Shown piece after piece: positions 1 through 8,816 of a stretch of DNA of 64,000 nucleotides. The stretch comes from Fulvimarina endophytica (GTDB lineage: Bacteria; Pseudomonadota; Alphaproteobacteria; Rhizobiales; Rhizobiaceae). Each line of letters opens with the position of its first letter. The stretch's first letter is position 1. Below the pieces are notes generated by a model. That model saw only the letters and a program-made list of their open reading frames with translations. It was not told the DNA's origin and ran no database searches. The DNA lies in assembly GCF_003403015.1 (NCBI RefSeq), contig NZ_QURL01000003.1:558001-622000 (forward strand), in the 5' to 3' direction. The translations under genes and the position numbers were made by a program.

Positions 1-1
1 C

Positions 2-1138
2 TGGTTCGGCATCCAGACCTATCTCGGCGCGCTCGCGCTCAACGGCATCATCGGCTATCTGACCGGCTTCGAGAGCTGGCCGCTCTGGTACGCGCTGTTC
101 GCCATTCTCCAGATCGCCAATACCGCGCTCGGCATCAGGGCGGTGGAGAAGCTCGCGGCGGTCGCCGCGCCCGCCATAGTCGCCATTTCGGTCTGGATGT
201 ACTTCACGCTCACCGGGGTCGCGGACACGCAAGGGCTGAACATCTGGACCTTCGCGGGCGATGCCGACATCAATCTCGTCGCCCTCTTCGTCGCCAACAT
301 GGCCTTCTGGTCGACGCTTGCCGTCGACATTCCGAACATCACCCGCTTCCTGAAGGTGGAGGCCGGCACGAAGAGCTATGTCCGGCGCAACCGCAATATC
401 TGGATCGCGCAATTCGTGGCCCTGCCGGTGACCCAGGCCTGGATCGCGCTGATCGGCGCGGCCTCCTTCATCGTCGCCGGCGACTGGAACCCGATCAACG
501 TCATCCAGAGCCAGGGCGGCGGCGTGACCCTCGTCATCCTTCTCGTCATGGTGGTTCTGGCCCAGTGGTCCACCAACAACTCGGCCAATCTCATCCCGGC
601 GGCGCTGACTTTCGTCAATGTGGGGGCGCCGAAGATCAGCTACACCATGGCCCTCGTCATCGCCGGCATCGTCGGCACGCTGGCGATGCCCTGGCTGATC
701 CTCAACAACCTGTTCTTCTATCTCGGGCTCTACGGCGCGCTTCTGTCGGCGGTCGGCGGCATCATGATCTGCGACTACTTCGTGATCCGCAAACGGCGCC
801 TCAACGTGCCCGATCTCTACCGGGCGGACGGGCAGTTCGCCTATGCGGGCGGCTTCAACCCGGCCGGGCTCATCGCCTGGGGGATCGGCGGGGGCGCGGC
901 GCTCCTCGCCCTCGACTACGCCTATCTCGTGGGCTTCCCGCTCGCCTTCCTCGCCTACTATCTCCTCATGCGCTTCTGGATCGCGCCGCGCTACCGGCAG
1001 GCCGAGATCGAGAACCCGGACGACGAGAGGTATCTGGCGACGAGCGTCGGCCTCAACTGGGTCTACCAGGACGGCGCCTTCCACCGCGTGCCCACGGACC
1101 GCATCCCGGCCGGCGCCTGGAAGCGCGACGATCTGTGA
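2..1138 (+). CDS. NCS1-family nucleobase:cation symporter, 5' truncated by the window edge
   Basis: The reading frame is open from base 2, so the gene begins outside the window and only about the last 378 residues are visible. These hold at least eight hydrophobic helices and features of the NCS1 (cytosine/purine/hydantoin/allantoin permease) family, including an early WFGIQT motif and a QWSTNNSANL segment in the substrate-binding half. NCS1 proteins import nucleobases or their ring-opened relatives with H+ or Na+ across the inner membrane. The gene ends 99 bases before a cytosine deaminase in the same direction, so a nucleobase substrate is likely; I cannot say whether it is uracil, allantoin, hydantoin or cytosine. 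The next permease (1788-3092) is a more typical CodB, so this one probably serves another substrate. Confidence 0.85.
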   Translation, partial: WFGIQTYLGALALNGIIGYLTGFESWPLWYALFAILQIANTALGIRAVEKLAAVAAPAIVAISVWMYFTLTGVADTQGLNIWTFAGDADINLVALFVANMAFWSTLAVDIPNITRFLKVEAGTKSYVRRNRNIWIAQFVALPVTQAWIALIGAASFIVAGDWNPINVIQSQGGGVTLVILLVMVVLAQWSTNNSANLIPAALTFVNVGAPKISYTMALVIAGIVGTLAMPWLILNNLFFYLGLYGALLSAVGGIMICDYFVIRKRRLNVPDLYRADGQFAYAGGFNPAGLIAWGIGGGAALLALDYAYLVGFPLAFLAYYLLMRFWIAPRYRQAEIENPDDERYLATSVGLNWVYQDGAFHRVPTDRIPAGAWKRDDL

Positions 1139-1237
1139 TCGGCGGTCTTCGTGGCCGGCAGGAGCGGACGAACCGCTGAGACGACGAGGCCCGCAGTCAG
1201 CGGCGGGCCGAAGACAAGGAAAGGATCGAGGAAGCCG

Positions 1238-1690
1238 ATGACGCAAGAGGACGAATATTTCATGGGAATCGCGCTTCGGGAGGCCGAAGCCGGCCTTGCC
1301 GATGGCGGCCTGCCGATCGGGGCGGCGCTCGTTCGGGACGGCGAACTGGTGGCTTCGGGATGCAATCAGCGCGTCCAGGCGGGCGATCCGATCGCCCATG
1401 GCGAGATGGACTGCCTGCGCAAGGCAGGGCGCCAGAAGACCTATCGCGACACCGTTCTCTACACCACGCTCAGCCCCTGCATGATGTGCTCCGGGACGAT
1501 CGTGCAGTTCGGCATCCCGAAGGTCGTCGTCGGCGAGGCGGAGAACTTCGACGGCAATATCGATTTCCTGCGCGAGCGCGGCGTGGAGGTCGTCCTTCTC
1601 GACGACGAGGGATGCAAGGATGTGATGCGTCGTTTCCTCGCAAAGCCGGGCAACGACGCGTTGTGGAACGAGGATATCGCGGAGGATTGA
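1238..1690 (+). CDS. Cytosine deaminase, yeast Fcy1-like zinc deaminase
   Basis: A 150-residue protein of the cytidine/deoxycytidylate deaminase fold. The zinc site is visible as HGEMD (His54, catalytic Glu56) and PCMMC (Cys81, Cys84). The stretch around LYTTLSPC, GIPKVVVGE and the C-terminal WNEDI resemble yeast cytosine deaminase Fcy1 more than bacterial CodA, an unrelated amidohydrolase. The expected reaction is cytosine to uracil plus ammonia in the cytoplasm. Start: the ATG at 1238 is preceded by AAGGA/GAGGA-type ribosome-binding sequence, whereas the frame upstream to 1151 has no family similarity. It lies between two NCS1 permeases, the second a CodB. Guanine deaminase or TadA-type activity is less likely, because guanine deaminase is encoded separately at 26451-27782. 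Confidence 0.8.
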   Translation: MTQEDEYFMGIALREAEAGLADGGLPIGAALVRDGELVASGCNQRVQAGDPIAHGEMDCLRKAGRQKTYRDTVLYTTLSPCMMCSGTIVQFGIPKVVVGEAENFDGNIDFLRERGVEVVLLDDEGCKDVMRRFLAKPGNDALWNEDIAED

Positions 1691-1787
1691 CGACGCATCG
1701 CATGCCGAACCGGGGCGGGGAAGGACGCAAGGCGCGCTTCCCCGCCCTTAGACGAGACCGGGAGGATGTTTTCAAGAAAGGGCTCCG

Positions 1788-3092
1788 ATGAGCACTCATC
1801 CCGCGGCTCCCAAGCCGAACGAAGACTACCCCCTCTCCGAAGTGCCGATGGGCGACCGCAAGAGCTTCTGGTCTCTCGCCATCATCCTTCTCGGCTTCAC
1901 CTTCTTCACCGCGACCATGTTCGCGGGTGGGCAGATCGGAACCGCATTTCCTTTCTGGCCGGACCTCGTCCTCGTCATCTTCGCGGGCAACCTGCTTCTC
2001 GGCCTCTATGTGGCCGTTCTCAGCCATATCGGCTTCAAGACCGGTCTCAACACGGCACTTCTCAGCCGCTTCGGCTTCGGCCGGATCGGTGCCCGCCTGT
2101 CGGACCTGCTCCTCGGCTTCACACAGATCGCCTGGTACGGATGGGGCACGGCGACGATCGCCGTCGTTCTCCTGCGCATGGCCGGCGCCGATCCCGACCA
2201 GAGCCCCCTGATGCTCAACGGGCTGATCGTCTTCTTCGGCCTCGCCTTCTGCCTCACCGCCTATGTCGGCTATCGCGGCCTCGAGCTTCTCTCGATCGTC
2301 GCGGTGCCGGCCATCCTCGTCCTGCTCGCCCTGTCGATCGTTCTGGCCCTGCGCGATGCCGGCGGGATCGCCGGGCTGGCATCGGGCGAGCCCACCACCA
2401 GCCTCGGTATCGGCGCTGCGATCGCGATCGTCTTCGGAACCTTCGTCTCGGGCGGCACCCAGGCGACGAACTGGACGCGCTTCGCCGCCAAGTCGAGCCA
2501 TGCGGTCGGCGGCGCGTTTCTCGCCTTCTTCATCGGGAACGGACTGATGGTGGCCACCGGCGCGATCGGCGCCCTCGTCTATCAGCAGCCGGACGTGGTG
2601 GACGTTCTTGTCCTCCAGGGCCTGACCCTGTTCGGCATCGCTATGCTGTTCCTGAACCTCTGGACCACGCAGGACAACACGATCTACAACTTCTCGGTCG
2701 TCGGATGCGCGGCCTTCGCCACGCCGCGCCGGCGCCTCGTCACCGTGATCGGGGCGTTGATCGGGACAGGCCTCGCGCTCATGCGCATCGACCTCCATCT
2801 CGTCCCGTTCCTCCTGGCGCTGGGGACGTTCATTCCGCCGATCGGCGGGGTCATCATGGCGGACTTCTTCGTCAGGCATCGCGGCCGCTATCCGGCGCTC
2901 GCGACGGCCGCGATCCCCGCCTTCAACTGGCCCGGTCTCGCGGCCTATGCCATCGGCTGTGTCGCCGGCCTCGTCTCGCCGGGCGTGCCGCCGGTGAATG
3001 CGATCCTCGCGGCCTTCCTCGCCTACTGGCTGCTCGACCGCCTGATCGGGACGAAGATCGATGCGGTGCGGCCGGAGAGGGTGGACCGCTAG
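1788..3092 (+). CDS. codB: Cytosine permease CodB (NCS1 family)
   Basis: A 434-residue polytopic inner-membrane protein with about twelve hydrophobic segments. The N-terminal part (LGFTFFTATMFAGGQIGT, then GNLLLG, GAKTGL-like and SRFGFG motifs) follows E. coli CodB closely, and the length is near the usual 420. CodB imports cytosine with a proton. It follows the Fcy1-like cytosine deaminase by 97 bases in the same direction, a simple uptake-and-deamination pair. The gene is followed at 3096-3125 by a hairpin and a short T-rich stretch that probably ends the transcript. It could carry another nucleobase such as isoguanine, but the partner enzyme favours cytosine. Confidence 0.87.
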   Translation: MSTHPAAPKPNEDYPLSEVPMGDRKSFWSLAIILLGFTFFTATMFAGGQIGTAFPFWPDLVLVIFAGNLLLGLYVAVLSHIGFKTGLNTALLSRFGFGRIGARLSDLLLGFTQIAWYGWGTATIAVVLLRMAGADPDQSPLMLNGLIVFFGLAFCLTAYVGYRGLELLSIVAVPAILVLLALSIVLALRDAGGIAGLASGEPTTSLGIGAAIAIVFGTFVSGGTQATNWTRFAAKSSHAVGGAFLAFFIGNGLMVATGAIGALVYQQPDVVDVLVLQGLTLFGIAMLFLNLWTTQDNTIYNFSVVGCAAFATPRRRLVTVIGALIGTGLALMRIDLHLVPFLLALGTFIPPIGGVIMADFFVRHRGRYPALATAAIPAFNWPGLAAYAIGCVAGLVSPGVPPVNAILAAFLAYWLLDRLIGTKIDAVRPERVDR

Positions 3093-3095
3093 AGA

Positions 3096-3125
3096 CTCGG
3101 ACCCGATGCAAGGGTCGGGTTCGAG
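3096..3125 (+). terminator. Probable terminator after codB
   Basis: CTCGGACCCGA (3096-3106) and TCGGGTTCGAG (3115-3125) form an 11-bp stem with one G:U pair and an 8-nt loop. It starts three bases after the codB stop and GGTTTTCTT follows a few bases downstream. Confidence 0.6.
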
Positions 3126-3368
3126 GCTCCGGTTTTCTTGCGCATCCATCGGATGGTCCGAACACCGGGTCCACGTTTCGGTCCGATGCCTTAGATCGCC
3201 GGGCCTCGCTTAGGCCGGGTCGCCATCGACCCGATCCTAGCCAGGACGTGAGAGCGAGCGAGGGCGAGAGTTTCCGCCCCGCTCGATCGGCTTTCCGAAG
3301 CGGTCTTCTTTCGGGGCCGGCCTCGATTCACGGCACGTCCCCCGCCCCTCAATGCCATCCGGCAAACG

Positions 3369-3407
3369 AAGGCCCGCCGTTCCGTTGGGTTCGGAACGGC
3401 GGGCCTT
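3369..3407 (-). terminator. Strong hairpin ending the symporter transcript
   Basis: Perfect 16-bp inverted repeat, 3369-3384 against 3392-3407, with a 7-nt loop. It lies 32 bases past the stop of the minus-strand symporter gene. The base-rich stem and position between convergent genes suggest a bidirectional terminator, although the T-tract is weak on both sides. Confidence 0.65.
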
Positions 3408-3438
3408 GCACGCTTTTCGAATGCTGATTGCGCCGGGA

Positions 3439-4941
3439 TCAGCCGGCGAGATTCGCGCCGGCGGGGGCAGGCTCGCCTGCCGGCCTCAGGGGAGCGTTCG
3501 CGATCGCCATGAACCGTGCGGCTTCCGCCGTCTGCGGCTTCGTGGCGAGGCTGACGGCGACGAAGAGGAGCGCGGAGACGGGGAGTCCGAGGATGCCGGC
3601 ATTCAGCCCCATCAGGGAATTGCCCGTCAGATACATCGCGACCACGAAGACGCTGCCGCCCAGGATCGAGGCGAGGGCGCCGGCCGCCGTGCCGCGCTTC
3701 CAGAAGAAGGCGCCGACGATCACCGGCACGATCACCACGAGGCCGGTGGAGGCCGCGACGGCGAGAACCGCGATCAGGCTGAACTCCATGGCGGCGAAGC
3801 CGAGAGCGATAAGGGAGATCACCGGGATGACGATCTTGCCGATCGTCAGCTGGCGGCGATCGTCGCTGCCGGTCTTCACGTTCGCATAGACGTCCCGCGC
3901 CAGCATGGAGGAGAGGGTGAGGAGGATCGAGTCGATCGTCGAGACCGCGGCCGCCAGGATGCCCACCATCACCGCGACGCCGAGAAGCGGCGGCACGAAG
4001 TCGGAGGAGAGCAGCGTGGAGGTGGCGAGATCGGGCTGGGCGAGATCGGGGAAGGCGACGAAGGCCGAGAAGCCCCACATCACCGAGACCAGCGTGTAGA
4101 TGAGGCCGAAGACCAGGAAGATCATCAGCATGCGGCGGAGCGCCCCGAGCGATGCGGGCATGTAGAGGCGCTGGGAGACCTGCGGGTTCGAGATCGCGAA
4201 GAAGAACCACGGGATCGTCAGGCCGAGGAAGGTGGTGAAGGAGAAGAGGCCCGGACCCGGCACCGTGAGCATTGCGGAATTGCGCTCGGCGACCGCGTCG
4301 AAGAGCGCGGTGAAGCCGCCGAGTTCGGCAACGACCAGCGCCACGACCGCGACGGAGGCGACGATCATCAGGAGAGCCTGGAGACTGTCGGTCCACATCA
4401 CCGATCGGATGCCGGCGATGTAGGAGAAGGCGATCGCGAGGACCGTGGCGACCACGATGCCGATGCCGAAGGAGATCGCGCCGCCGCTCATGCCGGCGAG
4501 GAGATAGCCGACGCCGGCGAGCTGCACGGCCGAATAGGGAATGAGGAAGATGCAGCTGGCGACCGCGGCCGAGATCGCGACCCAGCGGCTTCCGTAGCGT
4601 GCGCCGAGCATCTCGGAGGGCGTGACGAAGCCGTAGGCCTTGCCGACGGCCCAGAAGCGGGGGCCGAAGATGGCGACGAGGGAGACGCCCGCGAAATAGA
4701 CGATCTCGAAGCCGAGGGCGCCGACGCCGCCCTTGTAGGTGAGGCCGGCGAGGCCGACCATCATGAAGGCCGAATAGGTGGTGGCCGAGTAGGAGAGGGC
4801 GGAGACGAGGCCGCCCATCGAGCGCCCGCCGATGAAGTATTCGGACATCGAGGCCGATTCGCCCGAGCGCGACATGTAGGCGACGACGACGGAAGCGACG
4901 ACGTAGATCGCGATGCCGATGAGGATATAGGTCGTGGTCAC
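3439..4941 (-). CDS. Sodium:solute symporter (SSS family)
   Basis: A 500-residue inner-membrane protein with about thirteen hydrophobic helices. The N-terminal YFIGGRSMGGLVSALSYSATT region, the SVMWTDSLQALLM segment and AAAVSTIDSILLTLSSM match the sodium:solute symporter family (PutP/PanF/ActP group). The start codon overlaps the stop of the small membrane gene upstream (ATGA, 4938-4941), so the two are translationally coupled. Substrate cannot be read from the sequence. The pair lies downstream of nicE-D-X-F on the same strand, 210 bases past nicF, so nicotinate or a pathway acid is one possibility. The known Pseudomonas nicotinate importer NicT is from the MFS family, so this is only a hypothesis. 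Confidence 0.87.
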   Translation of the reverse strand: MTTTYILIGIAIYVVASVVVAYMSRSGESASMSEYFIGGRSMGGLVSALSYSATTYSAFMMVGLAGLTYKGGVGALGFEIVYFAGVSLVAIFGPRFWAVGKAYGFVTPSEMLGARYGSRWVAISAAVASCIFLIPYSAVQLAGVGYLLAGMSGGAISFGIGIVVATVLAIAFSYIAGIRSVMWTDSLQALLMIVASVAVVALVVAELGGFTALFDAVAERNSAMLTVPGPGLFSFTTFLGLTIPWFFFAISNPQVSQRLYMPASLGALRRMLMIFLVFGLIYTLVSVMWGFSAFVAFPDLAQPDLATSTLLSSDFVPPLLGVAVMVGILAAAVSTIDSILLTLSSMLARDVYANVKTGSDDRRQLTIGKIVIPVISLIALGFAAMEFSLIAVLAVAASTGLVVIVPVIVGAFFWKRGTAAGALASILGGSVFVVAMYLTGNSLMGLNAGILGLPVSALLFVAVSLATKPQTAEAARFMAIANAPLRPAGEPAPAGANLAG

Positions 4942-5123
4942 TGGTCCTGATCTCCGAAGCGGGCGGTGGCCATGGCGTTGAGGGCGATCACGACGACGCC
5001 CGCAATGGTCCAGAAGAGGAAGGCGCCGGTCCAGCTGGCGGTCTCGCCGAGCATGCCGTAGGGAACCACGTAACAGGCGGCGATGAGGAGCAGCATCAGT
5101 CCGAGACTGAGTTTGCGGAGCAT
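4938..5123 (-). CDS. Small two-helix membrane protein paired with the symporter
   Basis: A 61-residue protein with two predicted membrane helices (about residues 5-25 and 32-54) and a short charged tail. The chosen ATG at 5123 is the first giving a compact membrane protein; the longer open frame upstream is rich in Arg/Pro and unlikely to be translated. It overlaps the symporter start by four bases. Small DUF3311/DUF997-like proteins commonly precede SSS symporters and are thought to assist them; this gene fits that pattern by size and position, but I cannot assign it to one named family with certainty. Confidence 0.7.
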   Translation of the reverse strand: MLRKLSLGLMLLLIAACYVVPYGMLGETASWTGAFLFWTIAGVVVIALNAMATARFGDQDQ

Positions 5124-5333
5124 GGTTTGACCTCTTCTCTCTAAGCGGACACAGCGTCCGCGACCCGGTTGAACGGCGTCGGGAGGGGTCTCCCTAGACC
5201 TCGATTCCTCGTTTTCCTGCATGTCCGACGGGGCCTGGGACGGCCGCGTTCGGATGATCATCTCGATTTTCAGGCGCTGCCGCCAGACCGATGTCGCGGC
5301 GGCCGGAAATCATCGTCCGCGGACTTCTGCCTT

Positions 5334-5963
5334 TCAACGGGCCGGAACGGATCGCAGCCATTCCAGAATGTCGGTGCTGTCGGTCACGTCGGCATATTTC
5401 TGGTGCATGTCGTAGAGGCTTGCCTCGTGCGGCGCCTGAGCGCGGTCGGCGCAGCAATCGGCGGGCACCAGGGTGTTGAAGCCGGACTGCACCGCATCGA
5501 CGACGCTCGCGCGCACGCAGCCCGATGTGGTGGCGCCGGTGACGACCAGCGTGTCGACGCCGGCCCCCGTCAGGATTGCGGCGAGATTGGTGCCGAAGAA
5601 GGCTGAGGCGCCGTGCTTGACGACGAGGGCGTCCTCCTCGCCCGCCCCGCAGCGCTCGTCGATCTCGACGAGGCGCGATCCGACTTCGAGCGCGGCCATG
5701 CCGGTCGCCTTCTTCAGCCAGGGCAGGCTGCGGGCCTCAAGCGGCGTATAGGCGATCGTCGTGTAGAGGACGGGCATGCCGGCCGAGCGGGCGAAATCGG
5801 TGAGCCGGCGGGTCGCCGCGATCTCGGCGCCCATCTCGGCGGCCGTCGGATAGCGCGTATCGGTGAAGCCGTAGCTGAAATCGACGACGAGGATCGCCGG
5901 GCGCGATCCGCGCGGCACGCTCGCGCCGAAACCGGCCTGTTCGTAAACCTTCTCCTGGCTCAT
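5334..5963 (-). CDS. nicF: Maleamate amidohydrolase NicF (isochorismatase family)
   Basis: A 209-residue cysteine hydrolase of the isochorismatase fold. The likely triad is Asp28 (LVVDFSYGF), Lys116 (VVKHGASAFFGT) and Cys149 (TGATTSGCV). The N-carbamoylsarcosine amidase-like branch contains NicF, which hydrolyses maleamate to maleate and ammonia. It is last in the minus-strand run nicE, nicD, nicX, nicF, all steps of one pathway, which settles the substrate better than the sequence alone. A 191-base gap with a small hairpin (6124-6141) separates it from nicX. Confidence 0.88.
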   Translation of the reverse strand: MSQEKVYEQAGFGASVPRGSRPAILVVDFSYGFTDTRYPTAAEMGAEIAATRRLTDFARSAGMPVLYTTIAYTPLEARSLPWLKKATGMAALEVGSRLVEIDERCGAGEEDALVVKHGASAFFGTNLAAILTGAGVDTLVVTGATTSGCVRASVVDAVQSGFNTLVPADCCADRAQAPHEASLYDMHQKYADVTDSTDILEWLRSVPAR

Positions 5964-6123
5964 CGCGGGTTCTTTCGTCTCATCTCTGATGCCGCCGGAC
6001 GAATGAACCGACCCCTTGGGTCAATTCCCGTTCGGCGAGGGGCTCGGACGCCGCTCGGGCTGCCGGCGGACATTCGCAAGCGATGCCTTCATCGGTCCGC
6101 CGGTCAAAAGCGGGTCGTGCGGC

Positions 6124-6141
6124 GGGCGGCCATCAAGCCGC
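6124..6141 (-). repeat. Hairpin between nicX and nicF
   Basis: GGCGGC (6124-6129) and GCCGCC (6136-6141) with a 6-nt loop, beginning 13 bases after the nicX stop on the transcript. No T-tract follows, so it may be an mRNA processing or partial-termination signal inside the operon. Confidence 0.35.
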
Positions 6142-6154
6142 CGCGCTCGCCTAC

Positions 6155-7186
6155 TCAGTGGCGCGCCATCTTCATCTCGTCCACGACGAGATCGCCATCG
6201 AGGACGATCGGCTCGTCGTCGAGGAAGAGCGAACAGCCGCGCATCGGGATGTCGAGATGGCAGGCGGTGTCGTTCGGCCCGCCGAGTTCGTTGTTCGGGC
6301 CGGTCGAGAACATCACATTGCCGTAGAAGGAGCGCGGCTCCATGCCCATGCCGCCCGGGAATTCGCCCGGCACCATTCCGTGCCACTTGGCGGCAGGGTT
6401 CATGCCCCAGCCCACATGGCTCATGCCCATGCCGCGCGGATCGTTGAAGCCGGCCATGTACGACTTGACGAGTTCGGCATCGAGGCCGCCCCGGATATCG
6501 GTGATCCAGCCCTTCTCGATCGTGTAGGTGATCGGATCGCGCACATACATGTTCTGGGGCAGGAGAATGTCGCCGGGGGCGACCACGATCTGCCCGTCCA
6601 CCCCGTCGTCGTCCGCGCCGGTGAAGACGAAGCCCGAGGGCCAGTGGTCCCAGCGGCCCGGCTCGTCGGTGCAGGCATATTCGGCGATCGTCGGATAGGT
6701 GTTCAGCTTGTAGGTGACGTCGGTGCCATGCGGGGAGGTGATCCGCATGACCTTGGCCTTCGCCAGATATTCGGCGCCGATCTCCACCTTCTCGCGCAGT
6801 TCCTTCGAGGGCAGCATGCGGGCGAGGAGCTCCGGCGGCTCGACGGCGGTGAGGATGCGCGTGCCGGCCTCCTGGATCGCGAACTGTTCGGGCGAGAAGA
6901 GGAGGAAGATGCAGTCGATCAGCATGTCGGCGCGCTTCAGGGCCTCGACCGCGTCGGGCATGGCGGCGAGCCCCGTCTGGCCGACCGCCCAGGCGCCCGC
7001 AACCGGAGGGGCGGGAAGGCGCATGTGATACATCTTCGCGCCGAGGCGCTGGCCGGCGGCCATGAAGGCGTCGGCATAGTCGAGGCGCTCGGAGCCCTGC
7101 GTCAGGACGACGAGCTTCTCGCCCTCGTGGACGCCCGACATCTTCAGCTGATGCAGGCAGATTTCGGTGAAGCTGAACTGATCCAT
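6155..7186 (-). CDS. nicX: 2,5-dihydroxypyridine 5,6-dioxygenase NicX
   Basis: A 343-residue protein strongly resembling Pseudomonas NicX, a mononuclear Fe(II) enzyme with an aminopeptidase-like fold. It opens the ring of 2,5-dihydroxypyridine with O2 to give N-formylmaleamate. The iron ligands expected from the known family structure (two His and an Asp) are present as His257 (SHVGWG), His310 and Asp312 (CHLDIP). The conserved DEPGRWDHWPSGF block and GTRILTAVEPPELLARMLP segment are also seen. The gene lies between nicD and nicF on the same strand; upstream spacing to nicD is 49 bases, so they are co-transcribed. Confidence 0.93.
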   Translation of the reverse strand: MDQFSFTEICLHQLKMSGVHEGEKLVVLTQGSERLDYADAFMAAGQRLGAKMYHMRLPAPPVAGAWAVGQTGLAAMPDAVEALKRADMLIDCIFLLFSPEQFAIQEAGTRILTAVEPPELLARMLPSKELREKVEIGAEYLAKAKVMRITSPHGTDVTYKLNTYPTIAEYACTDEPGRWDHWPSGFVFTGADDDGVDGQIVVAPGDILLPQNMYVRDPITYTIEKGWITDIRGGLDAELVKSYMAGFNDPRGMGMSHVGWGMNPAAKWHGMVPGEFPGGMGMEPRSFYGNVMFSTGPNNELGGPNDTACHLDIPMRGCSLFLDDEPIVLDGDLVVDEMKMARH

Positions 7187-7235
7187 CGTTGTCTCGTCCT
7201 TGATCCGAATAAGTGGCGTCTGCGCTTGCTGGCCT

Positions 7236-8021
7236 TCAGGCGGTCCCGAAGCCCCGGACGGCGGAAAGAAATCCTTCGAGATCGTCCCAGGGGATCATGT
7301 GTCCCGCCCCCTCGACGGTGCGCACCTCGATCTTCGGGGCGAGCGACCGGATCTCGGCGACATCCTCCTCGCCGATCACGGGCGCTGCCCCCGCGACGAC
7401 GAGGCGCATGGGCAGAGCGAGATGGGGAAGATCGGCGTGGATGTCGTCGGTGTGGAAGCCCCGGAAGGCGGTGTCGATCGCATCGAGCTGGCAGGTGTGC
7501 AGCCATTCGGCGCGCAGGGCCCGCTGCTCCTCGGTCCATGTCGGGCAGAACGCCTTCATGTCCTCGGCCGAACAGCCCGTTTGGGCAAGGCGGATCGAAT
7601 CCTCGTACCAGGCCCATTTCGACGGATATTCCCGGCGACCAGGGCCCGAGACCGGCGGGTCGACGAGGACGAGGCCGCAAAAGGCGTCCGGGGCCTTGCG
7701 GGCGGCGCGGATCGCGGTGCGTGCGCCCATGGAATGGCCGAGGACGATCGGCTGTCCGAGACCGGCCGCCGAGACGACGGCGATGGCGTCGCCCGCCATG
7801 GCGTCGAGTGAGTAGTCGAGGTCGCCGGCCTGGCTGAGGCCCCGGCCGCGCACATCGAGGACGTGGACGTCATAGGTCTCGGAGAGGCGCTCGGCGACGA
7901 AGTTCCAGGTGATCGCCGGCGAGGTGATGCCGGGGATCAGGAGCATGGTCGGGCCGGAGCCCGGGAAGTGGATGAGATGCTGGCGAATCGCGTTCGCCTG
8001 GACATTGTAACCGCGAGCCAA
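7236..8021 (-). CDS. nicD: N-formylmaleamate deformylase NicD (alpha/beta hydrolase)
   Basis: A 261-residue alpha/beta hydrolase. The nucleophile elbow GHSMG gives Ser97; Asp121 (LVDPPVSG) and His241 (GAGHMIPWDD) complete the triad. All three sit exactly four residues earlier than the Ser101/Asp125/His245 triad reported for Pseudomonas putida NicD. The reaction removes formate from N-formylmaleamate to give maleamate. The product is used by NicF and the substrate comes from NicX, both encoded next to it. A generic esterase is possible by fold alone but not by context. Confidence 0.92.
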   Translation of the reverse strand: MARGYNVQANAIRQHLIHFPGSGPTMLLIPGITSPAITWNFVAERLSETYDVHVLDVRGRGLSQAGDLDYSLDAMAGDAIAVVSAAGLGQPIVLGHSMGARTAIRAARKAPDAFCGLVLVDPPVSGPGRREYPSKWAWYEDSIRLAQTGCSAEDMKAFCPTWTEEQRALRAEWLHTCQLDAIDTAFRGFHTDDIHADLPHLALPMRLVVAGAAPVIGEEDVAEIRSLAPKIEVRTVEGAGHMIPWDDLEGFLSAVRGFGTA

Positions 8022-8066
8022 GGTCAGCTCCTTCGTCGGATTGGGTCTGAGCCTGAAGGCGCCCGA

Positions 8067-8816
8067 TCAGTAGGCGCCGGAGAGAAGCGTTCCGCCGCCG
8101 GGAACGCGCGTCGGAAGGTCGAGCGCCTTCAGCATCGCCCAGGTGGTGGCGATGGAGGCGGTCAGAACCGGCTTGCGGGTCTCCGCCTCCACCATGGAGA
8201 CGGCGGCGAGCGAGGGCATCTGGACGCAGGCCGACAGGACGACCGCGTCGCAATCGGCGATGTCGAGACCCGATACGATGCCCGGCAGCCTGCCGGTGTC
8301 ATGGGCGGCGACGGCGAGATTGTCGGAGATTTCGAGGGCGTGGGAGACCTTCACCTCGATCCCCTCATTGGCGATGTAGTCGACGACCATCGCGGTCAGC
8401 GGCTTCATATAGGGGGCGACGACCGCGACCTTCTTCGCGCCGATCGCCTTGATGCCCTCGCAGAGCGCGCCGGCCGAGGTGACCACCGGGGCCGGATTGC
8501 CGTTGTCGACGGTGACCTGGTGGAGCCGCTTAGCGGACTGGTTGTGATAGCCGTGGCCCATGGACATGATCGCGACGAGGCAGGCATAGCCCATCACGTC
8601 GACCTGGGCATCGGAAAGCTCGAGGGCGCAGCGGTCGCTCTGGCCGTCCATGGCCGCGAGTTCCTCCTTCGTCACATGCTTCATGCGCATGCGCGAGGAG
8701 TGGAAGGTGAAGCGCTCGGGCGCGATCGTCTCGCGCAGGCGCAGGAGCGCGGGGATCTCCGTTTCCATCGTGATGTTGGAACTCGGGACGATCTGTCCGA
8801 TGCGGATCGGCTTCAT
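8067..8816 (-). CDS. nicE: Maleate cis-trans isomerase NicE
   Basis: A 249-residue Asp/Glu racemase-superfamily enzyme that converts maleate to fumarate, the last step of the nicotinate pathway. The two catalytic cysteines are Cys79 (GYACLVAIM) and Cys197 (LSACVQMPSL), at the same spacing as in the known NicE. The N-terminal GQIVPSSN and FTFHSSRMRMK motifs are family hallmarks. It is the first gene of the minus-strand nicE-nicD-nicX-nicF unit. The candidate NicR operator at 9094-9111 lies about 280 bases upstream, implying a long 5' leader. Confidence 0.93.
   Translation of the reverse strand: MKPIRIGQIVPSSNITMETEIPALLRLRETIAPERFTFHSSRMRMKHVTKEELAAMDGQSDRCALELSDAQVDVMGYACLVAIMSMGHGYHNQSAKRLHQVTVDNGNPAPVVTSAGALCEGIKAIGAKKVAVVAPYMKPLTAMVVDYIANEGIEVKVSHALEISDNLAVAAHDTGRLPGIVSGLDIADCDAVVLSACVQMPSLAAVSMVEAETRKPVLTASIATTWAMLKALDLPTRVPGGGTLLSGAY

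Larger units (their letters stand above)
3093..3438. other. 346-bp gap between convergent codB and the symporter gene
   Basis: No plausible gene is seen here. The stretch holds a hairpin at each end (3096-3125 and 3369-3407) and otherwise GC-rich unique sequence, as expected for a region where two convergent transcripts end. Confidence 0.6.
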
